From the NCBI GenBank assembly GCA_963281255.1, contig OY725494.1, forward strand, positions 943,934 through 1,007,933: a stretch of 64,000 bases of DNA, written 5' to 3'. The notes under the pieces are model-generated. The model saw only the letters and a program-made list of their open reading frames with translations. It was not told the DNA's origin and ran no database searches. Origin of the DNA: Aphrocallistes beatrix (Eukaryota; Porifera; Hexactinellida; Sceptrulophora; Aphrocallistidae). Shown here piece after piece: positions 10,365 through 20,789 of the stretch; the stretch's first letter is position 1, and each line of letters opens with the position of its first letter. A program made the position numbers and the translations under genes.

Positions 10365-11015
10365 GTAGAACTAAGCTTAGCACTAGTTATTTTGAAATTT
10401 TCGAATTTTTTATTGGAATTTGTTCCAGTACATTCCTGTGTTGCTAGAGTAAAGTATTTTAATCAGTTTGAGGCATATCCTGCAAACTGTAATAACTAGG
10501 TTCTCAAATTATCGTATTTGATAGGAAATGAGATATTTCCTATTAGGTAATAATACAATTTGAACTTCTAAATTCACAGACTATAGAGTTATGCAGTAAA
10601 TTAATATTGGTCACATTCTTAAGATCAGCCTATAACTCAAAACCTGTTGAATTTAGAAGTCCAAATTGTATTAACACCTAATAGGAAATATTATATTACC
10701 TATCAAATATGATCAGATCTAAAGGCCTAATTATGGTCCGAACTGACCAAAATGCTTTACCATAGCAACCCAGAGATGTACAACATTCCGTCGAAAAATT
10801 CTAATTTTTTGAAATTAATTGATACTAATCTTGGTTCTACACATAAATCATACCTTAATAACATTTAGAAGTAGGCTTAAAACAGCTTAGGAACTCGCTA
10901 AAATAGTCCTTAAATGACCTGTTGTGCAATGATATGATGACTACTCAAATTCTACCAACAGATAGATATATGTACTTTGACATCATGTTTATATATGCTG
11001 GTAATAAAGTCTTAA
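10365..11015. repeat. Old, diverged copy of the large CATAGCCTAC palindrome family
   Basis: Inverted arms (GATAGGAAAT...CCTATTAGG against CCTAATAGG...CCTATC) and landmark words shared with 16880-17720 and 35548-37006, such as TTTATATATGCTGGTAATA. Much more diverged than the other copies. Confidence 0.55.
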
Positions 11016-11064
11016 GGAATATTCTGCATGGTTGACAATTTTCTGCTAATCATCCATTATTTCA

Positions 11065-11585
11065 GAGGTGTATGCATTAGTGCGAATTTCTAGAATTGTC
11101 ATTAGTGCGAATTAGGAGAGTTGTGTTTAGTTCTACTGGAGTTTTGGAGAGTTAGCATTAGTTCTACTGAGTTTTGGAGAGTTGGCATTAGTTCTACTCA
11201 ATTTTTGGAGAGTTGGCATTAGTTCTACTCGAATTTTGGGAGAATTGGCGTTAGTTCTAAATTATCAATTCTTGATATTTACTCATCATTATGCTTCCAA
11301 AAATTCATTAAACCATCCCCTCACAAAATAAAAATGCCACTTTGATGGTAAATTTGACACTAATTCAAACTGAAAATGCCTACTTTCACTTTCCGCGGAT
11401 ATTCTTTTCCGCAGCCATCTTTCTGTTAAAGAATGTCTAGTCTCATAAAATCAAGTAGAATTAATACCGACTCTCCCAAAATTGGATAGAACTAATGTCA
11501 ACTCTCTACAACTCAGTAGAACTAATGCCAATTCTCCAAATTCTTACTAATGACAACTCTAAATTCCCATTAATATTGTGCCCCC
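11065..11585. mobile_element. Foldback element with tandem-repeat arms, copy 1
   Basis: The left arm is about six units of roughly 32 bp (GGAGAGTTGGCATTAGTTCT core). The right arm is the inverse. Flanks TTATTTCA (11057-11064) and TTATTTCA (11586-11593) are a perfect 8-bp target duplication. The core 11325-11405 (CCCTCACAAAATAAAAATG) is homologous, inverted, to the core of the element at 27959-28797, although the arm repeats differ. Confidence 0.8.
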
Positions 11586-11634
11586 TTATTTCAATTGGCT
11601 ACTACCTCATCTCTAATAGTTTTACATTTTGCAG

Positions 11635-11775
11635 AGGTGTGAAAATTTAATTTAGAACTAGATTTAATCGGGAACTCATCATTTGACACCTAAGTGCCAA
11701 TTTTTATATCTCTACTTACCACTTCTTTAATCTTATCAGATAAACAAACTAACTAAAAAATCCTAGCGTTTTAAT
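11635..11775 (+). repeat. GGTGTGAAAAT-family 3' segment
   Basis: Carries GAGGTGTGAAAAT, CATTTGACACCTA and the ending ATCCTAGCG plus T run. It directly precedes the UTP4-derived fragment. Confidence 0.65.
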
Positions 11776-11811
11776 TACTTTTATCCAAAGGTTGGTAGAT
11801 ATCTACTTTTT

Positions 11812-12254
11812 TTTCATCAATTCTACTTCAATATTTCCAAAAACGATGATACAATACTTAGTTTGGATTCTTAATCGAATTTTCTCAAGCCATTCGAATG
11901 GAACTCTTTCTGAATGGAAATTTGGCCATACAAACGAAGTTAACATTCAAGGGTTTGAAAAGCCAATTTGTTGCATGGAAAACTCATTTTGTGAATCATT
12001 TCTAGCAGTTGGATTCCAAAATGGTAGAATCAAAATTTTCAATGTGATCGAAGAACAAAATTCAATTTTGGAATGGAAAATTCGGTACTTCAAACAAGGC
12101 TACACTCTTCATGAAGAGTTATCAGATATTCTTGCTATTACGTCAATTCCAAGCGAGTCGAGTGGATCTTAAAGTTGATATCTTGAATCGTGTTGATATT
12201 GATGGGAATTCAAAATGGATACTATCGGTGCAATTCATATCCATACTCATAACG
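11812..12254 (+). pseudogene. Deleted copy of UTP4 embedded between repeats
   Basis: Translated frames match the UTP4 gene of this window. Residues about 48-129 of the parent (SNGTISEWKFGH, PICCMEKSFCESFLAVGF region) are followed, after loss of about 90 codons, by parent residues about 221-280 (KQGYTLHEELSDILA, then NRVDIDG in another frame). There is a short second deletion and a frameshift near 12160. It has no proper start and is flanked on both sides by GGTGTGAAAAT-family sequence, with the junction at 12255 abutting GTGTAAAATATGC. It is non-functional as a UTP4 protein. Confidence 0.85.
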
Positions 12255-12255
12255 A

Positions 12256-12453
12256 GGTGTAAAATATGCATATATAAAGGTGTGAAATTTTCGCTTAGAT
12301 CTTCGAACATAGTCATAAACTCATCATTTGACGCAAGCATGCCAATTTTCATATCACTACAACTTCTATAATCAATTAGGACGCCAATTCTATAATCAAT
12401 TAGGACGAACAAACAAAAATTAACAATTACAATTAGCGTTTTAATACTATACA
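12256..12453 (+). repeat. GGTGTGAAAAT-family 3' segment
   Basis: Contains AAAGGTGTGAAATTTTCGC, a TCATTTGACG segment, an internal 25-bp duplication (CAATTCTATAATCAATTAGG twice) and a TAGCG plus T ending. Confidence 0.65.
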
Positions 12454-12533
12454 AACGCGCTTCGCTTGCTTGCGCTGCGCGGCTTGCGGACACAGTGTGT
12501 CCGCAGAGTCGCCCTGCGGGCGCCTGGAGTTAC
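12454..12533 (+). repeat. GC-rich hairpin module, copy 3
   Basis: CGCGCTTCGCTTGCTTGCGC, then the perfect palindrome GCGGACACAGTGTGTCCGC (one-base centre), then GCCCTGCGGGC. It is followed by the AT-rich monomer, as at 39762. Confidence 0.8.
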
Positions 12534-12770
12534 TCAATCTAAGCTATTTTGGGATTTTTTTACTCTATATAAATATTGTAAACAGTGGTTAACAAATAAT
12601 TTCTCATATGGATTCGAAAATATAATATTCGAAATCAACAGCACTAAAACCCCATGTTAACCGTTGGAAGCTAGTCTCTAGCCTATTTTTGTAATTTGTT
12701 TACCTTATATATCTATCGTAAACAAAAGTAAACAAATTAATTATCAAACTTATTCAAAAATATGTACAAG
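12534..12770 (+). repeat. About 145-bp AT-rich monomer, 1.5 copies
   Basis: Monomer marked by ATTGTAAACA, AACCCCATGTTAACCGTTGG and GTCTCTAG. The same monomer is tandem at 20790-21200. Confidence 0.65.
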
Positions 12771-13080
12771 TGGTGTTTTGGTATTAATCGTTATTAAACT
12801 GCTATATCAGCTTTTTGGGCCTAGGAATACTCTTACTAAAGTAGATTGAAAATTTAATTGTAACCGGTAAATTTCAAGGAAGTATATCTATTATTTGTTT
12901 ATAAACTGCAAATATAATTGCATCCTCATAGTTCTTTCTGAAAGGGGTACACAAAGTGTCTGCAAGCATTGATTGTTTGCAACCAAAGGTTCAAATATAC
13001 ATAATTAATAAATGCTGATACATAGATCACAGTACTACTGTCTATAATTGGAAGGTTGAAGGTTCTTTCTATAAATTTCC
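12771..13080. other. Intergenic, no gene
   Basis: AT-rich unique sequence with no recognised motif. Confidence 0.35.
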
Positions 13081-13287
13081 CGTAACATAATATAATGGAG
13101 TTATAATGAAACGATAGTTCTAGTACGTACTTAGCTCATTACATCAATTTGTAACTAAAGAATAATTCAAATCTAGAATTAGGATAATTTAGTAGGTTAG
13201 TTTAAATTATGATTATATCATATACATTTAAAGGGGATACAAAGCAGGGATTTTTTCGATAAGTACATAGAAGATGCTTTAATAGTT
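13081..13287 (+). promoter_or_regulatory. Conserved 5' region of the seven-helix gene
   Basis: This block (TAACATAATATAATGGAGTT, then TTCAAATCTAGAATT and TTATATCATAT) is conserved upstream of the paralogue at 25265-25460 and, inverted, near 21840-21865. The gene duplications therefore included the upstream region. Which bases are regulatory is unknown. Confidence 0.5.
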
Positions 13288-14508
13288 ATGGAATACATCA
13301 CACCGAATGATATTTATATAAATATTTCTTCAAAATATCAACTAACAATAATTAGAATGAGTGCTTACTATAACAATACAGCTTTTTTACTCTTTTCTCA
13401 AATAGATCATTATGCAGGTCAGATTTCAGTAGCCTTTCAAGTAACAGAAGATATGATAATAAATACACTCACTAGCTTATGGACTATACATTTGATAATT
13501 AAGTTGATAAAAAGCTCGCGAACTTACAAATTGGAGGCTTCTTTGACTTTTGGTGCAGAATTAAAAAACTTGAAGAAAGAATATGTAATGATGCGAAATA
13601 AAAGTTGCATTTTATTAGCAATTTGCTTTTCTGAATTGTTGTTTGCAATTATAGCTATGGTATTAACCATTTTCGGGAATCACATCGCATTTCCTGAAAT
13701 ACACAAATATTCGCGAAAGTTTTGGGGATTTCCGTTTAATCATCTGTATGCGAACAAACACTTGCTCTTCAAAGTGATGAATTCTGCTCTCCTCACATCC
13801 TTTATGTCAATGATGATCTTGATAAGAATAACAACACAGTACATGTACACTTGTTACAGCTATTTCAAACAAACAATAAGGCTGAAGTATTCGATTGCAT
13901 ACCTTTGTCTTACAAATGGAATCATTTTCATCTTGGGGATGTTCAATAGTTACTCCATTCTCGTACAGAGCATTATATATCAAATCATATTAATGGTGGA
14001 GTTTGTCCTCTATGTAAGATATACAATCAAGTTAGTTCATTGTCTTTATAAACGTTATTTCGATTCTCGTCATCATGAATTTCAATCTCATTGGGTCATA
14101 AATTACTACAAAAGAGCTCATATTAGTTTCAAATTCTGTTCTATTTCCCTCACAATAGGTCTGTTCTGCCATATTGCAACGCTTTCAATTGTCAATATTA
14201 CACCACAAGTATATTTTCTGGTTAACGAGTATTTAATGTATATGAACCTTGCTAAGCAGACAAATAAAACATTTCTCATCATATATAAACTCTCAACTTT
14301 ACCTGCAAATTTGTTCATCATATTTGGATGTGTATTTCTAATCATTCCTTACGTCTTGTTCAGTCTCGGATATCTGTATACGCTTGTGAAGAGATCTTAT
14401 CGATTCAGAATGAATAATTTCTATTCAAATCCGAGTTTAATCAATAGACTTTTACAGGACCAGAACTCAGCATATCGGACAATCCAGTCTATAACATCAA
14501 TCCTATAG
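13288..14508 (+). CDS. Putative seven-transmembrane protein
   Basis: A single-exon 406-residue protein from a true ATG. Hydrophobic helices lie at about 47-73, 106-129, 159-180, 202-218, 224-244, 285-302 and 340-362, with short basic loops. There are N-glycosylation sequons near residue 12 and residue 29 in the N-terminal tail, so a receptor-like topology with an outside N-terminus is plausible. The tail after the last helix is basic and polar (KRSYRFRMNNFYSNPSL), followed by LINRLLQDQNSAYRTIQ. I recognise no DRY or NPxxY motif and cannot place it in a named GPCR class. Two further paralogues in the window are broken, but loops and tail are strongly conserved between them. It could be a lineage-specific receptor or a non-receptor polytopic protein. 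That it is a real gene is fairly sure. Confidence 0.7.
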   Translation: MEYITPNDIYINISSKYQLTIIRMSAYYNNTAFLLFSQIDHYAGQISVAFQVTEDMIINTLTSLWTIHLIIKLIKSSRTYKLEASLTFGAELKNLKKEYVMMRNKSCILLAICFSELLFAIIAMVLTIFGNHIAFPEIHKYSRKFWGFPFNHLYANKHLLFKVMNSALLTSFMSMMILIRITTQYMYTCYSYFKQTIRLKYSIAYLCLTNGIIFILGMFNSYSILVQSIIYQIILMVEFVLYVRYTIKLVHCLYKRYFDSRHHEFQSHWVINYYKRAHISFKFCSISLTIGLFCHIATLSIVNITPQVYFLVNEYLMYMNLAKQTNKTFLIIYKLSTLPANLFIIFGCVFLIIPYVLFSLGYLYTLVKRSYRFRMNNFYSNPSLINRLLQDQNSAYRTIQSITSIL

Positions 14509-14757
14509 CAAAACGAGCGTTGCTATTACATTATCTCTGAAAAGAAATCAGTGATTTGAAGATTTGAATATGGGAAAGAAAATGTGAAGATATTGTGCAA
14601 TTGATCAATTCTGCATTTTTCTACTCATCACCTGTGTAGATATTATTCTTTTTCAACAACATTGCGTTGATTTGATCGTATTTCTACTGAGTTATGCATA
14701 TGTGTTTTAAAATACTGTAAAAGTGATTAAATAATTGCTACTCTAATCTGCAAATTT

Positions 14758-15449
14758 AAAAAAAAAGGAGATTCTAATTCGAATATTCTCAATGATTTTG
14801 AAAGATTTTAAAAAAACCTGGAACTGTGTTTTGTATGGTGAGTTTTATGGGGGAAAAATGTGTCCTAGCACTCGGCGAAAATCGAGAATCAAGGTCACTG
14901 CTTTTGCAAAATATGTTTTCATAATCGATGTTCTATGACGATTTAGCACCAGATACCTTTCATTTACCATGGAAATATAGTCATAAATCCATTGAATTCA
15001 TTATCAGAAATGAGAGAAGTTATTATTTTACGAGATCAAATTAGGTACATTTTCCAAAATCACTCAAAATTGCACCTTTTTTCACATCACCAAAATCTGA
15101 TCCAAATGGTTCTCAATATGTATTGATATAAACATATTATAGCTCTACAAATTTAGAGTGTTCGAAGGAAATGTGAGAACCAATGTTTCCTAGAATTTGA
15201 AGACTCTAGAAAGATCATTTGAAAAGCAGTGGGCCCTGGTACTCGATTTTCGCTGCGTGCTAGGACATAATATTTCCCCATAAAAATCACCATACGAAAC
15301 ACAGTTCCAGGTCTTAGACTGGAAAAATCTTAAAATCATTGAGAATATTCGGATTAGAATCTCTAAAGACGATAATAGCTAAGATTGTTTGAGTATAAGA
15401 AATTTTATACCTAATGAAGCTTGTCACATAACTAATGAGCCACCCTGTA
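14758..15449. mobile_element. Foldback mariner-like MITE, copy 2
   Basis: Inverted arms (ATTCTAATTCGAATATTCTC near 14772 against its inverse near 15352) and the outer end GAGCCACCCTGTA at 15449. The left terminus is missing. Same family as 5575-6336 and 47733-48496. Confidence 0.65.
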
Positions 15450-15639
15450 CTCCAAAGGTTTAGGTCTTATCCCTACTTCACACTGTTTTAGGTCTTATTC
15501 CGGGGACTCATTCTATGCCCAGAACCAGCTTCTCACCATATTTTATTTTCTAATACAGTCAGAATAGTTTAATAGTTTATATAGAACAAATTTAATGCCG
15601 ATTGCTTCCCTTGAACACCTTTATTTTGGCTGCAACCCA

Positions 15640-15840
15640 TTCTTGATGATGAATCTCTCCGAAGCAGCCTTGTTACAACAAGCACACGGCAACATAAGCA
15701 AATCAACAAAGTGCAACAACAATCATAACAATACCAGCAGTCACCTCACCTTCCATTGAATATCGCGCAAGAATTACTATTCTTTATGTCCGCTTTCCGC
15801 TGTGGTAGAGAATCAGGAAATGAAGCATGAATGCTACGTA
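15640..15840 (-). pseudogene. Fragment of the PSI-domain membrane protein gene
   Basis: On the minus strand this matches the gene at 22927-23382: the start region (GAATGAAGCATGAATACTA-like), the TTTTTATGTCTGTTAAGC-like block and the Cys-rich membrane segment, with the PSI middle deleted and several stops. It sits just downstream of the seven-helix gene, mirroring the pairing of these two genes at 21-23 kb. Confidence 0.65.
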
Positions 15841-16139
15841 TCAGAATTATATCCAGAAAAGGAAGCAGGTCAGCTGTCCCCCCTGCCCCCTACCTACACC
15901 CTTGACTACAATAGACTGTCATTGTTATTAATAACTCAAAGCAATAACTTATATATATACGTATATATCTATCTCAGGGTCGACACCACCGGGGATGTTC
16001 TGGGTGTCTGAATACCTACTGCCTCCTATTTTATCTAATTGTACGGTATAGTATATCCCTCCATACATGGACACATAGTTTCAGAGAAATCCCTCGTAGG
16101 ACCCACAGCCCATAAAACATGGCGCCGGTCATGTTTCAT
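15841..16139. other. Intergenic, no gene
   Basis: A (TA)n-rich patch at 15950-15970 and unremarkable sequence beyond it. Confidence 0.3.
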
Positions 16140-16503
16140 AGGATTCTTCATATGATTCTAACAGGAACTTTAGGCATGAGCAGGATTGTTGCCATTGGGT
16201 TACCAAACCTTTGACAGATCAAAAGCAGAGCGAGTACGTATTTGAGCTGGATTACTGATTAAGATGCTTCGAATTTTTCGAAATTTTTTTAACTGGGGAT
16301 GAGTCTTGGTTTCACTACTACGAACCAGAAACCAAAGTACAAAGTAGTCAATGGCGAAAACCAGACGAACCGGCCCCCATTAAGGCTAGGATCATACAGT
16401 CTGCTGGTACGAGGATGACCTTGGTTTTTCTGGATAGACAAGGTATATTAATGATTGATTGGTTACCAAATGGACAAATTATCAACAGCGATTACTACTA
16501 CTA
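16140..16503 (+). pseudogene. Mariner (DD34D-type) transposase fragment
   Basis: Frame remnants read TGDESWFHYYEP, SSQWRKPDEPAP, LVFLDRQGILMIDWLP and INSDYYY, the middle of mariner transposases including the first catalytic Asp of the GDE motif. Upstream part has in-frame stops. The C-terminal half is absent and no terminal repeats were found. A relic. Confidence 0.8.
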
Positions 16504-16703
16504 AATCCCACAGAAACTAACACTGAATCTCACAAGAAATCCCACAGAAACTAACACGGATTCCCACAGGTAATCACACAGATACAGAATACCACAGATG
16601 CTTACAGATTCCCACAGCCTTAAATTCCCATTCCCACCCATATGGGAATATATGGGTTTTCCCATGGGAATTCCCACAGATTCCCATTCCCAAGGCAACC
16701 CTG
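16504..16703. mobile_element. Decayed hAT-type element end with CCCACAG repeats
   Basis: Short repeats of CCCACAGAAACTAACAC lead to a right end CCCAAGGCAACCCTG at 16703. The same terminus family is complete at 19280-19463. No left terminus was found here. Confidence 0.5.
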
Positions 16704-16803
16704 GTAAATATACATCCCCAGAGTGTTCTACCCCTCAATCAATCGCTATAGATTCTGAAACTAACAATGTTTACATTTGTGATTCATTGAACTATCGTAT
16801 ATA
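16704..16803 (+). pseudogene. NHL-repeat fragment
   Basis: Reads TPQSIAIDSETNNVYICDSL followed by NYRI and a stop. This is one blade core of an NHL propeller, as in the intact gene at 33693-34952. No start or neighbouring blades. Confidence 0.65.
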
Positions 16804-16879
16804 AGTTACTAATAATCTGGAAATCTTGTTTGATTAAAAAATGAAGATGAATGATCCAGACGGTATCTGAAATAACCGT

Positions 16880-17720
16880 AGTCATAGCTTACTGTATATA
16901 AGGCCTCACAGTAACGGATTTGGGATTAGGGATGCGGTAGAAGATGGTTGAACTAATACATGAGCTGCCTTAAATCATTAACAAAGCACAATGGAGCTTA
17001 GGAATGTATTACAGCATATATAAATATGGTGTCAAAGTACCCATATCCGTTGTTAAAATTTAGATTAGTCACCATATGGTTGCGCAATAGGTTATATTTG
17101 TGACAAATTTGGTGATTTTCAGAGGTCGTTTAAGAGCACTTCTAAGTGTTTTTATTAAGTTTTTCGCGTAGAACTGAGATGTGAATGGGTTAATACCAAA
17201 AATGGAATTTTTTCTTGGAATGTTGCTACATTCCAGTGTTGCTATGAAACGTGTTTTGGTCTGTTCGGGTCATAGCTTGAAAACCGCAAGAGCTAGACAT
17301 TCAAATGTAAGTCCATTTGATAGTGAATAGACTATTTCCTATTAAGTGCTAGTATAATTTATTTGTCTAAATTCAATGGTTGACGAGTTGTTAGACAATT
17401 TATCATATTGGTCACATTTGGTAATTTGTCGAATATCCTGTAAACCATTAGATTTAGACATCGAAATTATATTATCGCTTGATAGGAAGTAGTTTATTTG
17501 CTATCAAATGGAATTACATTTGAATGTCTAGCTATCGCGATTTTCAAGATATAACCCTAACTGACCAAAACACTTTTCCATAGCAACACTGGAATGCAGC
17601 AACATTCCATGAAAAAAATTTTGGTATTAATTAACCCATTCACTTCTCAGTAAAGCTAACATATAGCCTACTGTATATAAGGCCTGCCATCTACTTGGAA
17701 AATCTGGACTAGGGATGCAC
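16880..17720. mobile_element. CATAGCCTAC palindrome-family copy
   Basis: The left end CATAGCTTACTGTATATAAG and near-mirror arms centre near 17400. The right arm is partly deleted but ends with TATAGCCTACTGTATATAAG. Non-coding. Central words (CATATTGGTCACATTTGGTA) are shared with the copies at 35548, 52655 and 60236. Confidence 0.7.
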
Positions 17721-18082
17721 TAGAGGACGATTATTATAATGAACCACAACTTTTAATTATGATTTTATCACTAGCTTAATCAATGAGAATACATTATGTG
17801 AAGTTGTTTCTCCCATATTCTCTCTCACAAATATTTAACCTAGTCCATAATCCTTCTCTGCAGCAGATCACTTTCCATTTTAAGATGCACGAACTCATAA
17901 AAGACATTTAACCGACGTTTCGATACCCGTTCTCTATCCAAAGAATCCTGTTGAAGGGGATACATATAAAACCAAAAGTGGGGACTGGAGCTAAACCATA
18001 TTGCCTTTCATGGTGTCCTCTTAATTGTTCGTCGATATCTAAAATAAACGGACTCCGTTCTCTGGAGTAACTAGAATAATAT
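17721..18082. other. Intergenic, no gene
   Basis: No recognised motif. Confidence 0.3.
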
Positions 18083-18171
18083 TGCTAAACAAAGGAGACT
18101 CCTCTAGCTTGAAATATGAGATTGAGGAGAAAGAGAAGTACCTTGTCAGGAATTTGCAAGATCTAAAAGGT
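18083..18171 (+). other. Possible isolated exon (coiled-coil-like)
   Basis: The frame SSLKYEIEEKEKYLVRNLQD followed by LK runs into a strong donor AAAAG/GTAAGTAT at 18170. The composition is heptad-like. No partner exon was found in the next kilobases, which are transposon sequence. It may be a remnant. Confidence 0.25.
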
Positions 18172-18420
18172 AAGTATATTTGCTTTCAATTAATACTAGC
18201 AAATTGTATTTGTTCCATCTGACAATTGTATCCGAATTATTATATTCTGGCAAATCTTAAAAACATCTCGGAGGAGGTCATAGACAGCGAATGGGTCCTA
18301 TCCCTAAGGGGGTGATACTTTGAAAATAATTGTTTAAAATTTGTGGGAAAAATTCTGGGTTATATTTCACATGAAGGTCGCTTGGCCATAGCAATATCAA
18401 TACTGATAATTATTTATGTA

Positions 18421-18924
18421 CACTCGAACCTCTCTTATCCGGACCTCCGATATCCGGGCACCTCTCTCAACCGGGCAGCCCTTTCGACATTTAGTCAATA
18501 TGCATTGTCCTATTTTCAAGTCAATTATTAACCACAATTCCAGCAATCATTATCATGTAATAATATTTAATGAACTTTGCTAATAAATTTGGAAGATAAT
18601 TGCGACATCTAATATATTCAGGGGTAAATACTGCTTAAAATGTATTAATCAATCGCAATGGAATAGTTTCTTTTCCTTTATAGAATATTTATTTTACAAT
18701 CACCTCTCTTATCCGGAACTCAAATTTTGATAACCTCTAAGTTCCGGGCACTGGATATTGTCTCACCCATTATACAAATTGACAGTTTTAACACTATAAA
18801 CTGCTATTCAAGTTGATTTCTGAGTTACCGGCACCTCTCTTATCCGGACCTCCGATATCCGGGCAAATTCTGTTATCCGGACACCCTCCGGTCCGGCACT
18901 GCCCGGATAAGAGAGGTTCGAGTG
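18421..18924. mobile_element. Tigger/pogo-like MITE
   Basis: Perfect inverted ends CACTCGAACCTCTCTTATCC at 18421 and its inverse ending at 18924, with TA at 18419-18420 and 18925-18926. It is 504 bp, with internal copies of CCTCCGATATCCGGGCA and no transposase. Confidence 0.85.
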
Positions 18925-19279
18925 TATTTCAATGAAGCATTTACTTCAGAAAACACAGGGGGGAACTCCCCGACCTTCGGCCTCTATGATGTTTTCTCGT
19001 TTATCCTGAAATAGTCATTTGTATCTGCATATGTAGAGGGTGCGTCAAAAGCAACAAGGAATAATTTGTATTATTGAAAATTGTTCTACGAGAGATCTAA
19101 TCTAAAAGTAAAAGTTAATTGTATCTCACAGCTTTCAATAAATAAGCGAAACATTTTAATTCAGTTTAAATTCAGAAGATTATCGAGTAATAGTTTACTA
19201 TGATCATGGCCGGCGCTATCCAAACAATATTCTTCATAAGTCATGAAAATTATATCTAAGGAAGTTCTTCGGTCTAAAT
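18925..19279. other. Intergenic, no gene
   Basis: Unremarkable AT-rich sequence. Confidence 0.3.
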
Positions 19280-19463
19280 CAGGGTTGCCGTGGGAAAATA
19301 GGGATCCCAATTCACACCGGGTCCTAAGGAGATTCCCACAGGGTCCTATAGGAATCCTCATGGGGATTCACACAGGATTCCTATGTGAATCCCCATGGGG
19401 ATTCACACAATAATTCTATGGTGATGGGATGGGAATGGGAATTTCATTCCCACGGCAACCCTG
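19280..19463. mobile_element. Short hAT-type element
   Basis: Ends CAGGGTTGCCGTGGGAA and TTCCCACGGCAACCCTG are inverted. Flanks GTCTAAAT (19272-19279) and GTATAAAT (19464-19471) match at 7 of 8. The 184-bp body is made of GGATTCACACAGG-type repeats. Confidence 0.85.
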
Positions 19464-19523
19464 GTATAAATGCATTTGTACCAATACAGCAAAGACCCTG
19501 GCGCAAAAATAGTTGCATCACAG

Positions 19524-20230
19524 TTCAGGGTTGGGATCAATTACAATTATGATTGTGTAATTAGCAGGGTTGCAACCGAATAGTTGATTATTCAGTTAAA
19601 CCAAATAATATTTGCAAATAGTTGATATTCGGTTTGTAACCAAATATCATTATTTGGTATTCGGTTGAAAACCAAATAATTTGGTTAACCGAATAATTTG
19701 GTCAACCAAACAATTTGCTCAACCGAATAATTTGCTCAACCAAATAATTTGCTCAACCGAATAATTTGGTCAACCAAATAATTTGCTCGACCGAATAATT
19801 TGATCAACCGAATAATTTAGTCAACTAAATTATTTGGTTGACCAAATAATTTGCATGCTTTCCCAACACAATCACATGTTCTTACATGAGGTGGTCCGAA
19901 CACAAATAAATCTAATAGGCCTACTTATACTTGATTATATTTTTGTATAAATGTTTATAGTATATTAAATATATAGTGATTGTGTTGGGAAAGCATGCAA
20001 ATTATTTGGTTGACCAAATTATTCGGTTGACCAAATTATTCGGTTAATCAAACTATTTGGTTGACCAAATTATTCGGTTTGACCATTATTCGGTTGACCA
20101 AATTATTTGGTCTGACCATTATTCGGTTAAATTGGTATTTGGTTGAAGCGGTTTCAACCTTGGTAATTAGTAATTAATTACAATTACGTTGTAATTGAAG
20201 TGTAATTGTAATTGAACAAATGTTATTGAC
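19524..20230. repeat. TCAATTACAATTACA-type element, split by a nested insertion
   Basis: The left part CAGGGTTGGGATCAATTAC and right part ending ATTGACCCCAACC are inverted ends of one small element rich in AATTACA. It was interrupted by the element 19565-20162. Confidence 0.55.
19565..20162. mobile_element. hAT foldback with tandem-repeat arms
   Basis: The left end CAGGGTTGCAACCG and right end CGGTTTCAACCTTG lie between perfect 8-bp duplications GTAATTAG (19557-19564 and 20163-20170). The left arm is a tandem array of about 17-bp units (AACCGAATAATTTGGTC, AACCAAATAATTTGCTC). The right arm is its inverse. The loop carries a second inverted pair, CTTTCCCAACACAATCAC, at 19859 and 19977. Confidence 0.85.
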
Positions 20231-20739
20231 CCCAACCGACGCATCTTGTAGATATTATTACTTGTTGACCTCTTTTCTAGAAACAGACCCTTGGAACATC
20301 ATTTTGGACTTTTCGTGTGATGTCTGTTTCGAGCTATCAAATCTCATATTTTGAAATATTGAAACGAACGTATTCATATTTTACTATTCACACAATGTGT
20401 GTACAGAGCAGGGCCAGCGGAACTGGTCCGGCTGGTCCGGCTTTGGCCGGACCAATAAAAAGTTGCTTCCTCCGGGCCTGCAGAGCGAGCGAGTAGGAGA
20501 AAGAAAGAAAGCAGAAAAGTATTGTGAAGACCTTTTTTATTGTCATTTTAACCTTTCTATTATGTACTTTGATACATGTTGTTCTTAGTCATTCATTAAA
20601 TATGTTCAAAATAAAATATTCACTCTTATTAGAGTAGGGAATAATGGAAACCAGACTATGGCTTAGTTATTTAATGGCCTAATTGGTTAATATACACATT
20701 CTTATAATTTTAATTTCCCGTCCTCCGCATCCCTGGTAC
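20231..20739. other. Intergenic with a GC-rich patch
   Basis: A patch at 20408-20490 (CAGGGCCAGCGGAACTGG) looks like one hAT end. The other end was not found. Confidence 0.35.
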
Positions 20740-20789
20740 ATTAGATGGTAGGCCTTATATAGAGTAGGCTATGGTTTATTTTGTTTTCA
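20740..20789. repeat. Solo right end of the CATAGCCTAC family
   Basis: GGTAGGCCTTATATAGAGTA followed by GGCTATGG is the inverse of the CATAGCCTAC terminus. Confidence 0.5.

Noticed and set aside
11792-12172. A 126-residue WD40 protein
   Set aside because: The frame is a deleted, frameshifted UTP4 piece with no start of its own. Annotated as a pseudogene.
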